A stretch of 10,110 bases of DNA from Planctomycetaceae bacterium (lineage in GTDB: Bacteria; Planctomycetota; Planctomycetia; Pirellulales; Thermoguttaceae). Within the stretch, counting starts at the first letter, position 1. Each line of letters begins with the position of its first letter. This document shows, one piece after another, positions 6,102 to 10,110 of this stretch. Where the stretch lies: NCBI GenBank assembly GCA_031283515.1, contig JAITBS010000613.1, positions 1 to 10,110 of the forward strand. The letters run 5' to 3'. The notes beneath the pieces were generated by a model that saw only the letters and a program-made list of their open reading frames with translations, made no database searches and was not told the DNA's origin. Made by a program: the position numbers and the translations under genes.

Positions 6102-7859
6102 ATGAAAAAATTATCCCCTGTTATTCGTATCAATAAAGACCGTTGTATCAATTGTAACGTTTGTATTCGGGTGTGTCCGGTTCGTTACTGTAACGACGGC
6201 AGTTCCGGTCATCATATTGATCTCAACCATAATTTGTGTATTGGTTGCGGTTCTTGCATAAAACATTGTTCGCACGGAGCAAGAGAGATTATCGATGATA
6301 TTGATAGTTTCTTGGCGGATCTCCGACGCGGTGTCAAAATGATTGCGATTGTTGCACCGGCGATTGCGGCGAATTTTCCTGAAAGATATTTTCAGTTCAA
6401 CACCTGGCTTCGTTCTATTGGAGTACAAGCGGTTTTTGATGTTAGTTTTGGAGCGGAGTTGACGGTTAAATCCTATCTTGAGTACATCAAGAGCAAAAAT
6501 CCCGAACTCGTAATCGCTCAACCTTGTCCGGCAATTGTAACTTATATTCAGATTTATCGACCGGAATTGATTCCCTATCTTGCTCCGGCGCACAGTCCAA
6601 TGCTTCACACAATTCAAATGATTCGGACGTATTACAAACAGTATATGAATCACAAAGTTGCGGTGATTTCGCCATGTATTGCGAAAAAGCGTGAATTTGA
6701 TGAGACGAAACTGGGTGATTATAATGTTACGATGATTAATCTGGACAAATATTTATCGGATCAAAAAATTAATCTGGATCGTTTGGAACCGACAGACTAT
6801 GACAATCCGGAACCGGAACGTGCAGTATTATTCTCTACGCCCGGCGGTCTTATGCGGACAGCAATGCGTGAAGTAGTTGGAATAGGAGAGAATATTCGTA
6901 AAATTGAAGGACCTGGAGTTTATCATTATCTGGATCATTTGGACGCTGCACGAAAAGAAAAGATAAATCCGCTGCTTATTGACTGTTTAAACTGTGAGTT
7001 AGGCTGTAACGGCGGTACGGGTACAAAACATATACGCAGCAATTCTCAGGATGAATTGGAATCATTGGTGGAAAACCGGAGTAATACGTTGCGGCAACTT
7101 TACAATGAGGAACAAGAAAAACATCCTTCAGCAGACAATTACGAACTTCTACATCAACAAATCAATGCCCATTGGCAACCTTCACTTTATGATCGCCGAT
7201 ACGTGAACTTCAAAGAAAATAATGTAACCAAACAACCCACCGCTCAACAACGAGATAAAATTTATTCCGAAGAGCTTTTGAAAAAAAGTGAAGAAGATAT
7301 TCTCAATTGCGGGGCATGTGGTTATCACACGTGTGAGGAGATGGCGACGGCGTTATACAATGGTTTATCGCGGTCGGAGTTATGTTTTCGCAAGCAGAAC
7401 AGCATGTTATTGAAGAATGAAGAACAGGCAATGGCACGAGCAGAAAAACAGGAGAAGTTTACGACATCATTTTTTGTAGCGATAGAGGGGATGGTTCAAC
7501 AAGTTGAGGAGAGTGCTCGATTGATGCGTGAAATCAAAACGGAATCAAGTGAAATTTCTGCGGTGATTTCAACTGTTTCAAAAATTGCAAGACAGACGAA
7601 TCTTTTAGCATTGAATGCATCGATAGAAGCGGCGCGAGCTGGCAAGGCTGGAGCGGGATTTTCTGTTGTTGCTGATGAAGTTCGTAAACTTGCCAAATCA
7701 TCCAATGAAGCAGCAACAAGAATTGATGAATTAGTTGGAGCATCAAACGTCAAAATCGCAACCGGAACGAATTTGAGTCAAAAACTTGAATCGGGACTTC
7801 TACACATTATGGAAGAAGTTAAAGTTTCAATGACAGATATTGTAGCTGCCGCAAAATAA
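6102..7859 (+). CDS. [FeFe]-hydrogenase-like sensor protein with a methyl-accepting chemotaxis signalling domain
   Basis: The product has 585 residues. Two [4Fe-4S] ferredoxin motifs come first (C15/C18/C21/C25 and C46/C49/C52/C56). An iron-hydrogenase large-subunit domain spans about 78-335. Its H-cluster ligand cysteines are all present: C142 in QPCPAIV, C192 in SPCIAKKREF, and C298 and C302 in NCELGCNGG. The residue before C142 is Pro, where catalytic enzymes have a second Cys (TSCCP) used for proton transfer. A further Fe-S domain at 401-428 (LNCGACGYHTC and C428) is followed by a coiled segment and an MCP signalling tip (QTNLLALNASIEAARAG, VVADEVRKLA). There is no membrane segment, so it is soluble. 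This order suggests that redox state or hydrogen is sensed and passed to a CheA-type kinase complex. An in-frame TAA at 6096-6098 fixes the ATG. No Shine-Dalgarno is seen. No hydrogenase maturation or che gene is in view. Confidence 0.93.
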   Translation: MKKLSPVIRINKDRCINCNVCIRVCPVRYCNDGSSGHHIDLNHNLCIGCGSCIKHCSHGAREIIDDIDSFLADLRRGVKMIAIVAPAIAANFPERYFQFNTWLRSIGVQAVFDVSFGAELTVKSYLEYIKSKNPELVIAQPCPAIVTYIQIYRPELIPYLAPAHSPMLHTIQMIRTYYKQYMNHKVAVISPCIAKKREFDETKLGDYNVTMINLDKYLSDQKINLDRLEPTDYDNPEPERAVLFSTPGGLMRTAMREVVGIGENIRKIEGPGVYHYLDHLDAARKEKINPLLIDCLNCELGCNGGTGTKHIRSNSQDELESLVENRSNTLRQLYNEEQEKHPSADNYELLHQQINAHWQPSLYDRRYVNFKENNVTKQPTAQQRDKIYSEELLKKSEEDILNCGACGYHTCEEMATALYNGLSRSELCFRKQNSMLLKNEEQAMARAEKQEKFTTSFFVAIEGMVQQVEESARLMREIKTESSEISAVISTVSKIARQTNLLALNASIEAARAGKAGAGFSVVADEVRKLAKSSNEAATRIDELVGASNVKIATGTNLSQKLESGLLHIMEEVKVSMTDIVAAAK

Positions 7860-7888
7860 AAATAATATCATTATTCAGCGGAATATTC

Positions 7889-7939
7889 GTCCGCAAATTT
7901 TCGCAGAAAAAACAGCGTCTCTCTGTGTAATTTGCGGAC
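7889..7939. repeat. Inverted repeat between convergent genes
   Basis: The 11-base arm GTCCGCAAATT (7889-7899) is matched by its exact complement at 7929-7939, with 29 bases between. A second TGCGGAC at 7957-7963 could pair with the first arm instead. There is no T run after the stem on either strand, so it is not a canonical intrinsic terminator. It lies in the 154-base gap after the stops of two convergent genes, where an end-of-transcript structure would make sense. Confidence 0.7.
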
Positions 7940-8013
7940 TGAAAATCGGCATAATCTGCGGACACTTGGAACAATGTATTCGAGCGATTAATAAAATAGA
8001 CAGTTATTTTCTG

Positions 8014-9468
8014 TTACTTTTTGTGATTGTCCAGCAGAATTGCCAACCATTCTGTTTCTTTGAACGCTTGGAAAATAATCTTAACCACAATCGTTAAAGG
8101 TGCCGCAAGAAACAATCCAACCGCCCCCAAAAGCCAACCCCACGAAAATAAGGAAAGAATAATCACCACAGTAGAAATACCCAAACCATGTCCCAACATC
8201 TTCGGCTCAATTCCGTACGCAATCGAACATTCAATCACAATCAGGCAAATAATGTACAATAAAACTCCTTGCCAATCGTAGGTCATAAAAATCAACATGC
8301 CCGGTATTATTGCGGCAAGTGTTCCGCCGATATTGGGAATGAAATACAGGAAGAACGCAATAACTCCCCAAAAAAGAGTTGCAGGAACACCAAAAATCCA
8401 GTACACAAATGTTGCCGCCACCGCAGACATCAAACTTGAAATCGCCTTGAGAAAAAGATAACGCCGTATATCATTGGCAATTCGATGAAAATGTTCATTA
8501 TTGATGGGACCTTCTTTACCAAAAGCACGATCAATTTTTTCAGGAAAGCGCGCCGCTTCGAACACCATAAAAACCGTAAAAAGCAGAACAAGAAATCCTC
8601 CTTCCGCAACACGGCGTAATTCTACTAATGATTTTGTTACCCAATACATCACACTTTCAGGATTAAGTGCGATCAATGATGGTTGTTCTTTGTCTTGTTT
8701 GTTGAGAATCTTAGCAATCTCCTCCGAAGAAACCGGAACTATTTCGTCAGGAACTATTTCGTCCGGAACAGGAGTTTCCGGTTCCGGTTCTGTTGTTTTT
8801 TCGATTGGGGGATTGTTTGAATCTGAATCTATATTTTCGTTATTTTCATTATTCTCGTGAGTTTCATGAAGCGGAAGTTCTGATTTATTTTGGGGTATTG
8901 GGTCTTTTTTTTCCGATTGAGATTCCTTGCGTTCATCGGCAATGGTAATTTTGGTAGTAGGATTTTCGGAAATTTGAGAACTATTGCTCAATAACACTTC
9001 TATAGGAGGATGTTCTAAGGGATTCTCTTTTTCCTTGCTTTTCCCTAATTCTTCCAGAACAAAACCATATTGCTCTAATTGTTTATCGAGTTGGTCAAGT
9101 TTTTGAACGATTCTATTCTTGTAAGCAGGAAGCCGGAGAATAAAATCATTCAGTGATCGACCAACAAAATAACTAATCCCAGAAAATACAAACACCGTTC
9201 CGCCAAGTACAACAATAAGAGCAATAGAATTGGGACAACCGTGATTCCGCAACCAACGCAACGGAACCACTAGAATAATTGTCATAAATAACGCCAACAA
9301 CATCGGCGAAACAATCCCACTAGCTGCCTTAATACCAGCCAATAGAATAATAGTTGACGCTCCCATTACCAGAAAACGATAAACCTTGTCCGGTTTAGGC
9401 TTGGGAGTTGAAACAGAAGATGGGGAGGATTCGACAAACTGAATAGAGGAGGATTCTTCGTTAAACAT
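8014..9468 (-). CDS. AI-2E family (UPF0118) membrane transporter with an acidic insert
   Basis: The product has 484 residues and is longer than the usual 340-400 for this family. Two hydrophobic segments lie at about 33-70 and one at 82-103. A long hydrophilic insert, rich in Glu, Pro, Asn and Ser, follows (about 140-268). The rest of the permease then resumes with segments near 288-304, 338-360, 364-396, 400-416 and 432-463. Family hallmarks are FIPNIGGTLAAIIPG (about 376-390) and EPKMLGHGLGISTVVIILSL (421-440), followed by GWLLGAVGLFLAAPL. Family members have been linked to export of autoinducer-2 or other small molecules, or to sodium/proton exchange. The substrate here is unknown. The N-terminal 25 residues are Ser/Pro-rich and cytosolic-looking. 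No Shine-Dalgarno precedes the ATG at 9468. A TATAAT lies about 50 bases upstream. Confidence 0.93.
   Translation of the reverse strand: MFNEESSSIQFVESSPSSVSTPKPKPDKVYRFLVMGASTIILLAGIKAASGIVSPMLLALFMTIILVVPLRWLRNHGCPNSIALIVVLGGTVFVFSGISYFVGRSLNDFILRLPAYKNRIVQKLDQLDKQLEQYGFVLEELGKSKEKENPLEHPPIEVLLSNSSQISENPTTKITIADERKESQSEKKDPIPQNKSELPLHETHENNENNENIDSDSNNPPIEKTTEPEPETPVPDEIVPDEIVPVSSEEIAKILNKQDKEQPSLIALNPESVMYWVTKSLVELRRVAEGGFLVLLFTVFMVFEAARFPEKIDRAFGKEGPINNEHFHRIANDIRRYLFLKAISSLMSAVAATFVYWIFGVPATLFWGVIAFFLYFIPNIGGTLAAIIPGMLIFMTYDWQGVLLYIICLIVIECSIAYGIEPKMLGHGLGISTVVIILSLFSWGWLLGAVGLFLAAPLTIVVKIIFQAFKETEWLAILLDNHKK
8735..8764. repeat. 15-bp tandem duplication inside the transporter insert
   Basis: GGAACTATTTCGTCA (8735-8749) is followed directly by GGAACTATTTCGTCC (8750-8764), and a partial third copy begins after it. 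On the minus strand this encodes the repeated PDEIV/PDEIV in the acidic insert. In-frame slippage of this kind explains how the insert can change length without breaking the gene. Confidence 0.93.
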
Positions 9469-9516
9469 TCCAAAAATAATTTTAAAAGAGGAAAATCTTA
9501 ATTTGAGTTTACTTTT

Positions 9517-9522
9517 ATTATA
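9517..9522 (-). promoter_or_regulatory. Possible -10 box for the AI-2E family gene
   Basis: An exact TATAAT on the minus strand lies about 50 bases before the transporter ATG at 9468. The -35 region at 16-18 bases spacing is poor (for example TTCCCT). It could be a weak or activator-dependent promoter, or chance in AT-rich DNA. Confidence 0.35.
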
Positions 9523-9534
9523 GCGGGTATTCTA

Positions 9535-9675
9535 TCACAGGGAATTGGTTCTATTGTTTGGTTTTGATTTTTCCTCGTATTCACTGGGCAGGTGTGAAGT
9601 TCTGGAGCGGCCTTTCGGAGAAACATCGCCTTGACAATGAAAGGAAAAAGCGGTATCGTTTAATTGGATAGTCAT
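9535..9675 (-). CDS. Possible 46-residue small protein
   Basis: An ATG at 9673-9675 has a consensus AGGAGG eight bases upstream. The frame runs 46 codons to TGA at 9535-9537. The peptide begins MTIQLNDTAFSFHCQGDVSP and is hydrophilic and Lys/Arg/Ser-rich toward its end, with one Cys and no membrane segment. The frame extends upstream to an ATG at 9750 (71 residues), but the Shine-Dalgarno argues for the shorter form. It ends 66 bases before the AI-2E family gene on the same strand, so it could be a leader peptide or a co-transcribed small gene. I do not recognise a family. The case rests on the ribosome binding site. Confidence 0.45.
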   Translation of the reverse strand: MTIQLNDTAFSFHCQGDVSPKGRSRTSHLPSEYEEKSKPNNRTNSL

Positions 9676-9683
9676 TAGGAAAT

Positions 9684-9689
9684 CCTCCT
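9684..9689 (-). promoter_or_regulatory. Strong Shine-Dalgarno of the small reading frame
   Basis: AGGAGG on the minus strand has eight bases between it and the ATG at 9675, an ideal spacing. None of the large genes in the window has a comparable site, and this one selects the 46-codon start over the upstream ATG at 9750. Confidence 0.6.
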
Positions 9690-9930
9690 CGAAAGGGGAA
9701 CTACAAAGTTGTGGAAAACAAAAATAAACGCGTTCAAAAAAAGATACCATAACTGCCCAATCTTTGCTACCCCAGTCTCCTTAAATGAACAACCACCCTG
9801 TAAATCCTAAAAAAAAATTCGCTTAAAATCTTGTAGAAATTATTAATCCGAACGTTTATGAATACGCATTTTTGTTGCAATAAAAATATCTAACGAACAA
9901 TATTAGCGTCAATCAATATTAGTATTAACG

Positions 9931-10110
9931 ATGACCTTTTCAGTTAAAAGCGAAATGGACTTGCGGATGCAAGTTAAAGATAAATTCTTCCCTAAAAATC
10001 AATATCATGTTTCTCTTGAAGACAGGCGAATAGATTTTATAGTTTCTGCGCCGACGAGTCTTTTTACGTCTGAAGTATTTCTTTGGGCGGAATCTAAAAA
10101 GGACGTTACG
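9931..10110 (+). CDS. N-terminus of a restriction-modification-like protein (3' partial)
   Basis: The ATG at 9931 opens a frame that stays open to the window edge (60 codons). The peptide starts MTFSVKSEMDLRMQVKDKFF, then has RRIDFIVSAPTSLFTSEVFL followed by WAESKK. An IDF...(L)WAE(A/S)KK arrangement is typical of the N-terminal nuclease region of some Eco57I-type restriction-modification proteins: Asp, then ExK, as in PD-(D/E)xK nucleases. Here Asp is about residue 36 and the ExK is about residues 53-55. This assignment rests on memory of that pattern in a short fragment. No Shine-Dalgarno or clear promoter is seen in the preceding bases, and the gene diverges from the small frame and transporter to its left. 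Confidence 0.72.
   Translation, partial: MTFSVKSEMDLRMQVKDKFFPKNQYHVSLEDRRIDFIVSAPTSLFTSEVFLWAESKKDVT

Noticed and set aside
5948..6151. Minus-strand 67-codon frame overlapping the start of the hydrogenase-like gene
   Set aside because: It has no ribosome binding site or family signal and overlaps the Cys-rich N-terminus of a clear gene. The 180-codon minus frame at 6111-6653 was rejected likewise.
7987..8016. Terminator for the AI-2E family gene
   Set aside because: Only a 4-bp ACAG/CTGT stem is present next to the stop codon, too weak to call despite nearby T residues.
8501..8860. Plus-strand 119-codon frame inside the transporter gene
   Set aside because: It has a Ser/Gly-rich translation antisense to the low-complexity insert, an artefact of that composition.

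Overview
This is an AT-rich bacterial window. It looks like an accessory region, with two restriction-modification-type genes, decayed gene remnants and many short repeats. An [FeFe]-hydrogenase-like iron-sulfur protein suggests an anaerobe. The tRNA-Glu gene does not encode its CCA end, and most large genes lack a clear Shine-Dalgarno motif. These traits would fit several low-GC anaerobic lineages, including members of the PVC group or the spirochaetes. I cannot place the organism more precisely from sequence alone.

Left part (1-5117): the tail of an unidentified plus-strand gene (1-119) is followed by a repeat-flanked cassette on the minus strand. The cassette holds a 1004-residue GIY-YIG/Eco57I-type methyltransferase fusion (1515-4529) and, 51 bases downstream, a zinc-ribbon protein with a C-terminal TIR/nucleoside-deoxyribosyltransferase-like domain (444-1463). 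A good sigma70-like promoter lies upstream at 4646-4673. On each side is a broken 3' end of the same gene (132-418 and 4693-5117), which I recognise as the C-terminus of a DUF4132-like protein. Both remnants point in the cassette's direction and share a 95-bp direct repeat. The layout suggests a defence cassette placed in, or carried with, a duplicated DUF4132-type gene.

Middle part (5239-6101): a tRNA-Glu(TTC) gene on the minus strand has its own promoter and an intrinsic terminator. A gene-poor stretch of about 690 bases follows, holding two families of 12-bp tandem repeats and a good plus-strand promoter.

Right part (6102-10110): a soluble 585-residue protein joins two [4Fe-4S] sites, an H-cluster-type hydrogenase domain, a further Fe-S domain and a methyl-accepting-chemotaxis signalling tip. 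It is a likely redox or hydrogen sensor rather than a bulk hydrogenase. It converges on an AI-2E family membrane protein (8014-9468) that carries a long acidic low-complexity insert. Upstream of that transporter is a 46-codon reading frame with the only textbook Shine-Dalgarno I found at a start. At the right edge (9931 onward) begins a second restriction-modification-like protein with an ExK nuclease-type motif.
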